64,000 nucleotides of DNA from an uncultured Mitsuokella sp. (GTDB taxonomy: Bacteria > Bacillota > Negativicutes > Selenomonadales > Selenomonadaceae). Below are positions 44,078-53,499 of this stretch, piece after piece; the stretch's first letter is position 1; each line of letters begins with the position of its first letter. Location of the stretch: contig CAMCRT010000004.1 in assembly GCA_945877355.1 (NCBI GenBank), positions 1-64,000 of the forward strand. The letters are read 5' to 3'. Below the pieces are notes generated by a model. The model ran no database searches. It was given only the letters and a program-made list of their open reading frames with translations, and was not told the DNA's origin. The position numbers and the translations under genes are program-made.

Positions 44078-45322
44078 TTAGTCCTTGATTTGCAGCACTG
44101 CCTCTGCGGCACCTAGGATGCCTAGGGTGGCGTGCTCGTAGGTCAGGCCGCCCTGGAGGTAGACGTTGTAGGGCGGGCGCAGGGGGCCGTCGGCGCTGAA
44201 CTCTATGGAGGCGCCCTGGACGAAGGTGCCGGCGGCCATGATGATCTTGTCGGCGTAGCCGGGCATGTCCCAGGGCTCCGGGGCGGCGAAGGAGTCCACG
44301 GGGGAGTATTTCTGGATACCGCCGCAGAAGGCGATGAGCTTCTCGGCGGTGCCGAGCTCTATGGCCTGGATGATGTCTCCCCGCTTCTCCTCCGGGAGGG
44401 GCAGGGTCTTGTAGCCGATGTGATGGAACATGCCGGCGGCAAATATGGCTCCCTTTATAGCCTGGGATACCACATGAGGAGCCAGGAAGAAGCCCTGGAA
44501 TATGTGGCGGTTGCTCACGAGGCTCGCGCCGAGCTCGTCCCCCATGCCGGGGGCTGTGAGGCGGTAGGAGGCGAGCTCCACCAGCTCATCCCTGCCGACG
44601 ATGTAGCCGCCTGTCGGGGCGATGCCGCCGCCGGGGTTCTTGATGAGGGAGCCCGCCATGATGTCGGCACCGACGGCCGTGGGCTCCTGCACGTCGACGA
44701 ACTCCCCATAGCAGTTGTCCACGAAGCAGACGCAGTCGGGCTTCAGACGGTGGACCTCCTCGCATATCGCTGCGATATCCTCGATGGAGAGAGGCTGGCG
44801 CATGCTGTAGCCACGGGAGCGCTGAATCTCCACCATCTTCGTCTTCGGCGTGATGATATTCTTGATGCCGGCGAGGTCCACCTTGCCCTCCACCATGGGG
44901 AGCTCATTGTAGGAGATGCCAAATTCCTTTAGGGAGCCGGGGCTGGGATTGTCGTAGCCGATGACGGTCTGCATGGTGTCGTAGGGCTTGCCGGTGATAG
45001 AGACGAGCTCATCGCCGGGGCGCAGGATGCCAAATAGGACTGTCGCGAGAGCGTGGGTGCCGGAGACGAACTGGCTGCGCACGAGAGCCCGCTCGGCGCC
45101 GAAGACCTTCGCATAGAGCTCCTCCACCTTCGCCCGGCCGATATCGTCGTAGGCGTAGCCCGAGGTGATGCCAAAGTGGGCATCGGAGACGCGGCACTCC
45201 CGCATGGCGTCGAGGACCCGCAGGGTGTTCTGCTCGGCTATGGCCTCTGGGTGAGCGAGATAGGGCTGTATTTCCTTCTGGACCAGCTCCTTCGTCGCAA
45301 GTATTTTTTCTGAAAATGCCAA
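44078..45322 (-). CDS. methionine gamma-lyase family / aluminium-resistance-like PLP enzyme
   Basis: ALVRSQFVSGTHALATVLFGILRPGDELVSITGKPYDTMQTVIG, VDNCYGEFVD, AGSLIKNPGGGIAPTGGYI; TTG start at 45322 behind GAAAGGA RBS. Confidence 0.9.
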   Translation of the reverse strand: MAFSEKILATKELVQKEIQPYLAHPEAIAEQNTLRVLDAMRECRVSDAHFGITSGYAYDDIGRAKVEELYAKVFGAERALVRSQFVSGTHALATVLFGILRPGDELVSITGKPYDTMQTVIGYDNPSPGSLKEFGISYNELPMVEGKVDLAGIKNIITPKTKMVEIQRSRGYSMRQPLSIEDIAAICEEVHRLKPDCVCFVDNCYGEFVDVQEPTAVGADIMAGSLIKNPGGGIAPTGGYIVGRDELVELASYRLTAPGMGDELGASLVSNRHIFQGFFLAPHVVSQAIKGAIFAAGMFHHIGYKTLPLPEEKRGDIIQAIELGTAEKLIAFCGGIQKYSPVDSFAAPEPWDMPGYADKIIMAAGTFVQGASIEFSADGPLRPPYNVYLQGGLTYEHATLGILGAAEAVLQIKD

Positions 45323-45347
45323 TGGTTTTTCCTTTCTATCGCAATCG

Positions 45348-46883
45348 TCAATCGATGGTGTCGCTAGCTGCTGCATAATAGGAGAATCTTTCATGGATGG
45401 CTCCAAAGAGCGCCCCTGTCAGCGCCGCTTGCCAAAAGCGCCTTTTGGCGAAGCCGTGCCGGAACGCCTCCCGGATGAAGCCCCGGGCAGCGAGGGTGCT
45501 GTGGCGAAATAGCGCTGCCTCCGGCCCCTGAGGGAGCGTCTTACCCTCCCCCTCAAGAGCCGCGAGGATCATATCCCCCTCCCCTGTCTGGTAGAGCTCA
45601 CCGGGCTGAAAGACAAGGGCCGCCTCATCAGGGCGCGTCATATCGGTAGCCGCATCCGCAAGGAGAAAGTCCAGCGTCTCCTGCTGGAAAAGGGAGGCCC
45701 CCATGGCCCGAAGCTTGTCCGGCCGTAGGCTGCTTCCCGGCATAATCCACTGGACGAAATCCCCAGTGACGCTATGGGCTAGCTCATCAAAGAGTGCGTC
45801 GATGTCGTCGTCGAGGATAAGGGCAATATCCAGCTCCTCGCTCTCCTCCTGCAGATATGCTTCGAGGTCTTCGATATTTCCCTGGGAGGAGGAGAAGACA
45901 ATGTATTCCTTTTCCGGATAGTCGGTGGAAATGGCGCTTTGAAACGACAGCTGGAAGCTCTCCAGATCCCCGAAGAATGGAAAGAGCAGGGAGATTTTCC
46001 TCCGCTGCTGGAGGAAGCGCTCCTCGGCCAGCTCCGACGCGAACTCCTCCGCAAGGGAACAGGGATTCAGGCTGCTGCGCTCCAGCAGCCCCGAATAGCG
46101 TGGCGGCTTTGCTGTGATTTCTGCAGGGACATGAAGTAGCTGGGAGGCTCGCGCCTCTGGCATAGGGGCACACTCTCCCCGCTTTAGAGCCTGATAGGGT
46201 GCGCCCCATTGGTGGGCCACATTCGTATAGCGGGTGAACTGAGCCACATTGGATAGCCAGCCCACGAGGATTTTTCTCTGGGCCTGGGCCTCGCTGCGCC
46301 AGGGAAAATGAGCGAGGAAAAGCCCCTGCACGGGAAGGGGCTCCAGAGCCCGCCCCCCGCCAAGGAGTGCGTGATGATTGCCCTGGGCCAGGGTGAGCCC
46401 CGTCGCCTCAAAGGCCTGGCGGCCGATAATGAGCTTTGGGAGTGGCTCCGCCTCATGAGCCCGCCAAAAGGTACCCCCGAAGAAAAAGACGCCGTCCTCT
46501 CCCCCAGCCTCCAGACGGGAATCGTAATAGGGCATAGCGTAGACGCCCTCGGAGGAAAGTGCTTGTAGCGCTTCCACGAGCTCTGCCACGCTAGGAGCAC
46601 ATAGAAATTCATCCGCGTCCAGCGGAAATACGAGGTCAGCCCCCGCGGCAAAGGCCCGTCGCATCATGTCCGTCATGACCTTCGCCTGGGCATGGCCCTC
46701 TCTCTGGTAGGAGAATATGCGGATTGGCAGGCCCTCGCTGCGGAGTGCCTCGAGGATTTCCCGTGTACCATCCATGCTCCGATGGTCGGTAATGTATATT
46801 TCATCGACGAGCTGAAGCGTATGGCGCACGAAGGACTCTATGGCATCCTCCTCATTTCGCACCATGGATATGGCTATTCGCAC
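45348..46883 (-). CDS. family 2 glycosyltransferase, GTG start
   Basis: RIAISMVRNEEDAIESFVRHTLQLVDEIYITDHRSMDGTREIL, LVFPLDADEF; GGGGGG RBS before GTG 46883. Confidence 0.88.
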   Translation of the reverse strand: MRIAISMVRNEEDAIESFVRHTLQLVDEIYITDHRSMDGTREILEALRSEGLPIRIFSYQREGHAQAKVMTDMMRRAFAAGADLVFPLDADEFLCAPSVAELVEALQALSSEGVYAMPYYDSRLEAGGEDGVFFFGGTFWRAHEAEPLPKLIIGRQAFEATGLTLAQGNHHALLGGGRALEPLPVQGLFLAHFPWRSEAQAQRKILVGWLSNVAQFTRYTNVAHQWGAPYQALKRGECAPMPEARASQLLHVPAEITAKPPRYSGLLERSSLNPCSLAEEFASELAEERFLQQRRKISLLFPFFGDLESFQLSFQSAISTDYPEKEYIVFSSSQGNIEDLEAYLQEESEELDIALILDDDIDALFDELAHSVTGDFVQWIMPGSSLRPDKLRAMGASLFQQETLDFLLADAATDMTRPDEAALVFQPGELYQTGEGDMILAALEGEGKTLPQGPEAALFRHSTLAARGFIREAFRHGFAKRRFWQAALTGALFGAIHERFSYYAAASDTID

Positions 46884-46941
46884 GGCTATCCCCCCTTTCA
46901 AAGCCTTTCCATCATATCATCTTGAAATTCTCACTGCAATA

Positions 46942-46971
46942 GAAAAATCCGAGGAGCAAATGCCCCTCGGA
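46942..46971 (-). terminator. terminator of amtB-glnB
   Basis: TCCGAGG/CCTCGGA stem then TTTTTC on the minus strand. Confidence 0.8.
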
Positions 46972-46988
46972 CGTTTCTCGTATAAAAT

Positions 46989-47357
46989 TTAGTGCTTTGG
47001 CTCCTCGCCGGTATCCATGACGGCCTGGTCGCCCCGGTCGCCGGTGCGGATGCGGACGGCATCGGAGAGCTGATAGACGAAGATCTTGCCGTCGCCGGGC
47101 TGGCCGGTGCGGACGGCCTTCTGGGCCACCTCCAGCACCTTTTCCACCGGGACCTCACAGACGACGGTCTCGAGCTTTATCTTCGGCACGAGATTGATGT
47201 CGTACTCCCGGCCGCGATAGACCTCTGTGTGGCCCTTCTGGATGCCGCAGCCGAAGACCTGGCTGACGGTCATGCCGAGGACGCCAATCTCATTGAGTGC
47301 CTTCTTCAGATGCTCCAGCTTGTTGGAGCGCGTGATGATTTCTACCTTTGTCAGCAT
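46989..47357 (-). CDS. glnB: P-II family nitrogen regulator
   Basis: MLTKVEIITRSNKLEHLKKALNEIGVLGMTVSQVFGCG, TGQPGDGKIFVYQLSDAVRIRTGDRGDQAV. Confidence 0.95.
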   Translation of the reverse strand: MLTKVEIITRSNKLEHLKKALNEIGVLGMTVSQVFGCGIQKGHTEVYRGREYDINLVPKIKLETVVCEVPVEKVLEVAQKAVRTGQPGDGKIFVYQLSDAVRIRTGDRGDQAVMDTGEEPKH

Positions 47358-47367
47358 CGTCTTCACC

Positions 47368-48684
47368 TCAATCCTTCAGGGCGCCGGTATTGGCCTGCAG
47401 CACCGTATTTGCCAGGAGTTCGCTGGAGTTCTCCAGATCCCCGAGGAGCGGGCTGCCGATGGACATGGCGCTGGCATAGCCACGCTCGCCATGCTCCACG
47501 ATATCGAGACCTGCGATTTCCTCTGTTTCGTCCACGCGGACCTTCATGAAGGAGCTGACGATCTTGAAGAGGATGTAGGAGCCGACGATGGCGAGGACGT
47601 AGGCCACCACGATGGAGATGACCTGTGCCACGAGGAGGTCGGAGCTGCCGTAGAAGAGGCCGTCGGTGCCGGCGGGGTTGACCTCCGTCGTTGCCCAGAG
47701 GCCCGTGGCGATGGCACCCCAGGTGCCACCGATGCCGTGGACGCCGAAGGCGTCAAGGGAGTCGTCGTAGCCGAGCTTTTCCTTCAGGACGGCGACAGCC
47801 ATGAAGCAGACGATGCCACCCACGAGGCCGATGATGACAGCGGGCATGGGAGCTACGAAGCCAGCGGCCGGCGTGATGGCCACGAGGCCGGCGACGCAGC
47901 CGGAAGCTGCACCGAGGAGGGTCGGCTTGCCGCTGTGGTACCACTCGGCGAGGACCCAGGAGACCGTTGCAGCAGCGGCGGCTGCCTGCGTGGTGACGAA
48001 GGCATTTGCGGCGAGGGCGTTTGCCCCGAGGGCGCTGCCGGCATTAAAGCCGAACCAGCCGAACCAGAGGAGTGCAGCACCGAGGACAGTCATCGGGAGG
48101 TTATGAGGAATCATAGCCACATCGCCGTAGCCCTGGCGCTTGCCGAGGAGAATGCAGATGGTGAGACCGGAGACGCCGGAGAGGATGTGGATGACGAGGC
48201 CGCCGGCGAAGTCAAGAGCACCGAGCTTTGCCAGGAAGCCGCCGCCCCATACCCAGTGGGCCATGGGGTTGTAGATAAATACGGCCCACAGAAGGATGAA
48301 CACGGCGAAGGCCGCGAAGCGCATGCGCTCGGCAAAGGCGCCGGTGATGAGGGCCGGCGTGATGACGGCGAACATGCACTGGAAGGCAACGAAGGCGAGC
48401 TCCGGAATCGTGCCGCCGTCGAGGACCTGGAGGCCGACGCCTGCGAGGCCGATCTTATCGAGCTGGCCGATGAAGCCATTCACGTCCGTACCGAAGGTCA
48501 TGGCGTAGCCGAGGATTATCCACTCGACGGAAATCATCGCTACGATGAAGAAGCTCTGCATGATGGTGGTGAGCACGTTCTTGCTGCGCACCATGCCGCC
48601 GTAGAAGAAGGCAAGGCCTGGTGTCATGACGAAGACCATGGCGGCGCTTATGAGCACCCAAGCTGTATCGCCTGTGTCGATCAT
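47368..48684 (-). CDS. amtB: ammonium transporter
   Basis: MIDTGDTAWVLISAAMVFVMTPGLAFFYGGMVRSKNVLTTIMQSF; AAAGGATG RBS before ATG 48684. Confidence 0.97.
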   Translation of the reverse strand: MIDTGDTAWVLISAAMVFVMTPGLAFFYGGMVRSKNVLTTIMQSFFIVAMISVEWIILGYAMTFGTDVNGFIGQLDKIGLAGVGLQVLDGGTIPELAFVAFQCMFAVITPALITGAFAERMRFAAFAVFILLWAVFIYNPMAHWVWGGGFLAKLGALDFAGGLVIHILSGVSGLTICILLGKRQGYGDVAMIPHNLPMTVLGAALLWFGWFGFNAGSALGANALAANAFVTTQAAAAAATVSWVLAEWYHSGKPTLLGAASGCVAGLVAITPAAGFVAPMPAVIIGLVGGIVCFMAVAVLKEKLGYDDSLDAFGVHGIGGTWGAIATGLWATTEVNPAGTDGLFYGSSDLLVAQVISIVVAYVLAIVGSYILFKIVSSFMKVRVDETEEIAGLDIVEHGERGYASAMSIGSPLLGDLENSSELLANTVLQANTGALKD

Positions 48685-48733
48685 AGGTATCATCCTTTCA
48701 AAGGAACAAGATTCATAGGGCTCCATATCCTCG

Positions 48734-48780
48734 AAAAAGCGTCCGCACGCAGGGGATCTCTATTCCCTGTATGCGGACGC
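48734..48780 (-). terminator. terminator-like hairpin T2 in the amtB leader
   Basis: minus strand GCGTCCGCATACAGGG / CCCTGCGTGCGGACGC (15 of 16 paired) followed by TTTTTC. Confidence 0.75.
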
Positions 48781-48788
48781 CTTTGTCC
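48775..48788 (-). promoter_or_regulatory. hexaloop hairpin P2, GGAC-AAAGGC-GUCC
   Basis: Perfect 4-bp stem with 6-nt loop having A1 and G4; overlaps the 5' arm of T2. Confidence 0.6.
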
Positions 48789-48822
48789 TTTTGAATATGG
48801 ATTTGAAGCGACAAGAAAACAG

Positions 48823-48858
48823 AAAAACCCCGCAAATCTGGTACCATGATTTGCGGGG
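48823..48858 (-). terminator. terminator-like hairpin T1 in the amtB leader
   Basis: minus strand CCCCGCAAATC-atggtacca-GATTTGCGGGG-TTTTT (perfect 11-bp stem). Confidence 0.75.
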
Positions 48859-48868
48859 CGCCTTTGCC
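48857..48868 (-). promoter_or_regulatory. hexaloop hairpin P1, GGC-AAAGGC-GCC
   Basis: Same AAAGGC loop as P2; overlaps the 5' arm of T1. Confidence 0.5.
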
Positions 48869-48896
48869 TCAGTTGCTGTTTTCTTGTGATGTGGAT

Positions 48897-48925
48897 AGTA
48901 TAGCGCGAGGTCATTTCCCTGTCAA
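48897..48925 (-). promoter_or_regulatory. strong sigma-A promoter of amtB-glnB
   Basis: TTGACA-17 bp-TATACT on the minus strand; predicted leader about 205 nt. Confidence 0.88.
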
Positions 48926-48952
48926 GCTTTTTTCTGAAGAAATTCTGTATAC

Positions 48953-48978
48953 AAAAGGAACTGCCTTGCGGCAGTTCC
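48953..48978 (-). terminator. terminator of the RND operon
   Basis: GGAACTGCC/GGCAGTTCC then TTTT on the minus strand. Confidence 0.8.
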
Positions 48979-48984
48979 CAAAAA

Positions 48985-51900
48985 TCACATGTAGTCTGCT
49001 GTTGTCTTCTTCTTTGCCTGCTTCATGAGGCCGAGCTTTGCGGCGATCCACTCCGTGATGACGAAGAACACGGGGATGAGGAAGATGCCGAGGCTCGTGG
49101 CGAAGAGCATGCCGCCCACGACGGCGACGCCCATGCCGTTACGGGCTGCCGCACCGGCGCCCGTGGCGACAGCCAGAGGCAGACAGCCGATGATGAAGGC
49201 GAAGCTCGTCATGAGAATCGGGCGCAGGCGCAGGCCTGCCGCCTCGATGGCGGCCTTTACAGGCTCCATGCCCCTATCGACGCGCACCTTTGCGAACTCG
49301 ACGATGAGGATGGCGTTCTTTGCTGCAAGACCGATGATCATGATGATGCCGATCTGCATGTAGACGCTGTCCTGGAGGCCGGCGTTCTGGGTGCCAAAGG
49401 TCGCCTCGAGGATGGAGAGTCCATACTCGGACACCACGGCGCCGAGGATGCCCGTCGGGACCGTCAGAAGGACGGCGAACGGGACGGACCAGCTCTCATA
49501 GAGGGCTGCGAGGCACAGGAACACGAAGAGGAGTGCCAGGGCCATGACGCGGCCCGTGGAGCTGGAGGCGTTCTTCTCCTCGCGGCTCTGGCCGGACCAC
49601 TCGATGTTGTAACCCGAGGGTGCGTACTGATGGATGATCTCCTCGATGGCGTTCATGGCCTGGCCCGAGGAGTAGCCCTGTCCCGCACTTCCCTGGAACT
49701 GGATGGCGCGGACGCCGTTGAATCTCGATATCTGGGACGGTGCCGTGCCAAGCGTCGGCTTCAAGAGCGTATCGAGAGGCACCATGGTGCCGGTGGAGCT
49801 CCGGACGAAGACGAACTTCATGGCCTCTGCCTCGCCGCGATACATGGTATCGGACTGAAGCATGACCTTGTAGCTGCGACCGAACTGGTTGAAATCATTG
49901 ACCTGGGCACCGCCGAAGTTGACCTGCAGTGCCGTGAACACGTCGGAAAGGGCTACGCCCAGCTGCTTGACCTTCTCCCTATCAATCTCATAGGTATAGG
50001 TAGGCGAATTGATGGAGTACGTGGTGCGCACGCCCGCCAGCTCCGGCCGCTGGTTGGCCGCGGCGAGGATTTTCTGGGAGAGATCTGCCAGCTCCTCATC
50101 CGTATGGCCGCTCATGTCCTGGAGCTGGAGGGTCCAGCCGCCCACAGAGCCCAGGCCCGGCAGGGCCGGCGGGTTGATGGCGATGACCGTGGCCTCCGGG
50201 GCAATCTTGGCACCAATACCAAACATCTTCTTGACAGTAGAGGCGACGGAGAGATCCGTCTCCTCCCGCTGGGACCAATCCTTCATGCCCAGAACCACGA
50301 GGCCGCCGGAGGACTTGGCACCGCCGGAGAGCAGGTCAAAGCCCGTGATACCCATGACGTTCTCCACGCCCGGCAGCTCCTTTGCCGCCATGGAGATCTT
50401 GTCGACGGTCTTCTGGGTCTGATTGAGGGAGGTACCCTCCGGCAGATTCACGTTGGCAAAGAGGTAGCCCTGGTCCTCCTCCGGCACGAAGGTGGAAGGG
50501 AGCTTCGAGTAGATAAGCCCCGTCACGCCGCAGACCAGCACCATGAAGAGGATGGCGAGGCGGGCGTGGCCGATGAACCGGGCGACGATGCCCATATAGC
50601 CGTTTTTCATGCGGTCAAACCAGTTGTTGAAGGCAGTGAAGAAACGATCGAGAAGACCTTCTTTCCCGCCCTTTTCATGGGGCTTCAGAATCATGGCACA
50701 AAGGGCCGGCGTCAGCGTCAGGGCGACGAAGGCGGAGAGCGCCATGGAGATGGCGATGGTCAGAGCGAACTGCTTGTAGAGAACACCCATCATGCCACCC
50801 AGGAAGGCGACGGGCACGAAGACGGCCGCGAGGACGAAGGCGATGGCCACGACAGGCCCCTGCACCTCGCTCATGGCCCGCTCGGTGGCATCCACCGGGC
50901 TGAGTCCCTGCTCCATGTGATGCTCCACATTCTCAATGACGACGATGGCATCGTCGACCACGAGGCCGATGGCAAGCACCATGGCGAAAAGGGTCAGCGT
51001 ATTGATGGAGAAGTCCAGCACGATGAAGGCGCCGAAGGTACCGATGAGAGATACCGGGACGGCGAGGAGCGGGATAAGGGTCGCCCGCCAGTTCTGCAGA
51101 AATATGAAGATGACGAGCACCACCAGGAAGAGCGCCTCGAAGAAGGTCTCTGCCACCTCCTTGATGGAGGTCTTGATGTAGTTGGTGCTGTCGAAGATTT
51201 CCTTCATCTTGAGGTCCGGCGGCAAATCCTCCTGGGCCTCGCTAAGAATCTTCTTGACGCCGCTGACGGTCTCCATGGCGTTGGCGTCACTCGTGAGCAT
51301 GAGACCGAAGCCCACGGACGGGTAGCCGTTGAACTTCGAGATAATGGAGCTGGACTTCTCTCCCGTCTCGATGCGGGCCACATCCTTCAGGCGGACGAAC
51401 TTGCCATCGCCGCCGGACTTCAGGATGATGTCGCCGAACTGCTCCGGCGTCACGAGGCGTCCTTCCACCTTGCCGGTGTACTGCTTTTCCTGGCCGTTCG
51501 TAGCAGGCATACCGCCGACGGTGCCGGCCGGTGCCTGGATGTTCTGCTCCTTGATGGCGCTTGAGACATCGGACACGGTAAGACCCAGCTCGGCAAGCTT
51601 GTCCGGATTCAGCCAGATACGCATGGAGTAGTCGGAGCCAAAGACGCGGACCTCGCCGACGCCCGGCACGCGCTTCATCTTGTCGACGAGGTAGATGTCG
51701 GCGTAGTTCTTCATGAAGGCGCGGTCATAGCTGCCGTTCGGCGTGTAGATGCCCATCATGTAGGCCATATCATTCGAGGCCTTACGGGTGGTGACACCCA
51801 CCTGCTGGACATCGCTTGGGAGGCTGGCATTGGCTGTGGCCACATTGTTCTGGACCTTGACGGAGTCCATGTCGCCATCCGTGCCCACCTCGAAGGTGAC

Positions 51901-52173
51901 GGAGAGGCGATAGGAGCCCGTATCGTCGGAGGTGGAGGACATGTAGTCCATGCCCTGGGTTCCGTTGACCTGCTCCTCGATGATCTGGGCCACCGTCTCG
52001 TTGATGACAGCGGCGTTTGCACCCGTGTAGTTCGTGGAGACGCCGATGGTCGGCGGCGAAATCTGCGGGTACTGGGCGATAGGCAGCTGCAGTGCCGCCA
52101 GTACGCCCACGATGACGATAATAAGCGATATGACAATCGCAAATATCGGTCGGTGAATAAAGAATTTTGACAA
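48985..52173 (-). CDS. RND efflux transporter permease (AcrB/HAE1 family)
   Basis: MSKFFIHRPIFAIVISLIIVIVGVLAALQLPIAQYPQISPPTIGVSTNYTGANA; 1062 aa. Confidence 0.97.
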   Translation of the reverse strand: MSKFFIHRPIFAIVISLIIVIVGVLAALQLPIAQYPQISPPTIGVSTNYTGANAAVINETVAQIIEEQVNGTQGMDYMSSTSDDTGSYRLSVTFEVGTDGDMDSVKVQNNVATANASLPSDVQQVGVTTRKASNDMAYMMGIYTPNGSYDRAFMKNYADIYLVDKMKRVPGVGEVRVFGSDYSMRIWLNPDKLAELGLTVSDVSSAIKEQNIQAPAGTVGGMPATNGQEKQYTGKVEGRLVTPEQFGDIILKSGGDGKFVRLKDVARIETGEKSSSIISKFNGYPSVGFGLMLTSDANAMETVSGVKKILSEAQEDLPPDLKMKEIFDSTNYIKTSIKEVAETFFEALFLVVLVIFIFLQNWRATLIPLLAVPVSLIGTFGAFIVLDFSINTLTLFAMVLAIGLVVDDAIVVIENVEHHMEQGLSPVDATERAMSEVQGPVVAIAFVLAAVFVPVAFLGGMMGVLYKQFALTIAISMALSAFVALTLTPALCAMILKPHEKGGKEGLLDRFFTAFNNWFDRMKNGYMGIVARFIGHARLAILFMVLVCGVTGLIYSKLPSTFVPEEDQGYLFANVNLPEGTSLNQTQKTVDKISMAAKELPGVENVMGITGFDLLSGGAKSSGGLVVLGMKDWSQREETDLSVASTVKKMFGIGAKIAPEATVIAINPPALPGLGSVGGWTLQLQDMSGHTDEELADLSQKILAAANQRPELAGVRTTYSINSPTYTYEIDREKVKQLGVALSDVFTALQVNFGGAQVNDFNQFGRSYKVMLQSDTMYRGEAEAMKFVFVRSSTGTMVPLDTLLKPTLGTAPSQISRFNGVRAIQFQGSAGQGYSSGQAMNAIEEIIHQYAPSGYNIEWSGQSREEKNASSSTGRVMALALLFVFLCLAALYESWSVPFAVLLTVPTGILGAVVSEYGLSILEATFGTQNAGLQDSVYMQIGIIMIIGLAAKNAILIVEFAKVRVDRGMEPVKAAIEAAGLRLRPILMTSFAFIIGCLPLAVATGAGAAARNGMGVAVVGGMLFATSLGIFLIPVFFVITEWIAAKLGLMKQAKKKTTADYM

Positions 52174-52187
52174 GTTACGCCGCCTCC

Positions 52188-53405
52188 TTATTCATCCGAG
52201 CCGGAGTTCACGACCGTGCTGGAGTCAAAGGCCGTGTCGTCTGCCGTCGTGGAGAAGCCCATGTCCTCCGGCGTCACCATGGTGACAGCAAGGTCCCGGC
52301 CCTCCTGGAGGTTCGAGAGGCCCTCCACCACGACGGTATCATTGACGGAGATGCCGTCCTTGATGATGTAGTAGCTGCCCACCTTGGAGCCGAGCTTGAC
52401 GGTCTTGGCCACGCTCTTGCCGTCATCCCCCACCACCATGACGAAGGACTTGCCGAGGAGCTGTTGGACAGCCCGCTGGGGCACGAGGATGGCGTTTGGC
52501 ACCACCTCGCCCGTTATCTTCACCCGGGCGAACATGCCTGGGAGGAGAAGCCCGTTCGGATTGTCAAAGAGTGCCTTGATGGTCAGCGTCCCCGTCTGGG
52601 AGGCCAGGGCCCGGTCCGCCTCGGCGATGCGCCCCTCCAGGGGGTACGTACTGCCATCGGAGAGGGTCAGGCCCACATGGATGTCCGCCCCCGTCCCTGC
52701 GTTCTGACGCATCTGCTGGATGTTCATGAACTTCAGGTAGTCCGTCTCCGAGATGGAAAACTGGGCGTAGACGGGATTAGAGGAGCCGATGGTCACGAGG
52801 TTCGTATTGCCCGCCGTGGCAAAGGTGCCCACTGCCACATCGTCAACAGCCAGCTGGCCGGACATGGGAGCATAGATGACCGTATCCGCCAGATCCTGCT
52901 GGGCCTTCTGGAGAAGAGCCGCATTGGCTGCCGCTGCTGCCTGGTAGGCATTGACATTGGCCTGCTGGGTCGTCACCGTCTGCTCGGAGATGGCATCGGA
53001 GGCCAGGAGCTGCTGATCCCGATAGAGATCCGTCTGGGCGTTATTCAGCGTCGCCTCGGACTGGGCGAGCGTCGCCTGGGCCTGAAGGACAGCCGACTCA
53101 TACTGGCGGGAGTCGATGCGGTAGAGGGGCTGGCCCGCCGTGACGAACTGGCCGCCGGTGACGTATTTTTCCACCACGTTGCCGGAGACCTTCGACTGGA
53201 CGCTTACGGTGTTCTTGCCCACAATCTGGCCCGCGTACTCATTCGTGAGCGGCGTGTCCTGCTGGATGACCTTCATGGCCTTGACCTGGGTCGCCTGGGA
53301 CTGCTGTGCCTGCTGGCCGCCGCAGCCTGTGAGGGCGACGGGCGCCCCTGCGATGAGCGAGGCGAGCACAAGCGCCTTGAGTTTTCTGTTTCTCGCAAAA
53401 AACAA
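52188..53405 (-). CDS. RND efflux periplasmic adaptor (AcrA/MFP family lipoprotein)
   Basis: lipobox LTGCGG; NEYAGQIVGKNTVSVQSKVSGNVVEKYVTGGQFVTAGQPLYRIDSRQYES. Confidence 0.96.
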   Translation of the reverse strand: MFFARNRKLKALVLASLIAGAPVALTGCGGQQAQQSQATQVKAMKVIQQDTPLTNEYAGQIVGKNTVSVQSKVSGNVVEKYVTGGQFVTAGQPLYRIDSRQYESAVLQAQATLAQSEATLNNAQTDLYRDQQLLASDAISEQTVTTQQANVNAYQAAAAANAALLQKAQQDLADTVIYAPMSGQLAVDDVAVGTFATAGNTNLVTIGSSNPVYAQFSISETDYLKFMNIQQMRQNAGTGADIHVGLTLSDGSTYPLEGRIAEADRALASQTGTLTIKALFDNPNGLLLPGMFARVKITGEVVPNAILVPQRAVQQLLGKSFVMVVGDDGKSVAKTVKLGSKVGSYYIIKDGISVNDTVVVEGLSNLQEGRDLAVTMVTPEDMGFSTTADDTAFDSSTVVNSGSDE

Positions 53406-53479
53406 AAAAATAACCTCCTTAAAACTCCAGCAGAAATTCCTGCCGTGTCATGATGGCTTTAAAAAACTTGCAAATCGAT

Positions 53480-53499
53480 TAGTAAATATTTGTTTACTA
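53480..53499. promoter_or_regulatory. palindromic operator candidate between marR and the RND operon
   Basis: TAGTAAA-TATTTG-TTTACTA; each arm forms the -35 (TTTACT) of one divergent promoter. Confidence 0.7.

Noticed and set aside
47227-48849. 540-aa plus-strand ORF opposite amtB and its leader
   Set aside because: Antisense artefact; amtB clear on the other strand.
48809-48890. amtB leader as a metabolite riboswitch (SAM, TPP, c-di-GMP, cobalamin)
   Set aside because: No consensus boxes of these classes recognised; repeated AAAGGC hexaloops plus terminators fit a protein-dependent antiterminator better.
49630-51564. 644-aa plus-strand ORF opposite the RND permease
   Set aside because: Antisense artefact; His/Asp/Gly-rich low-complexity translation.
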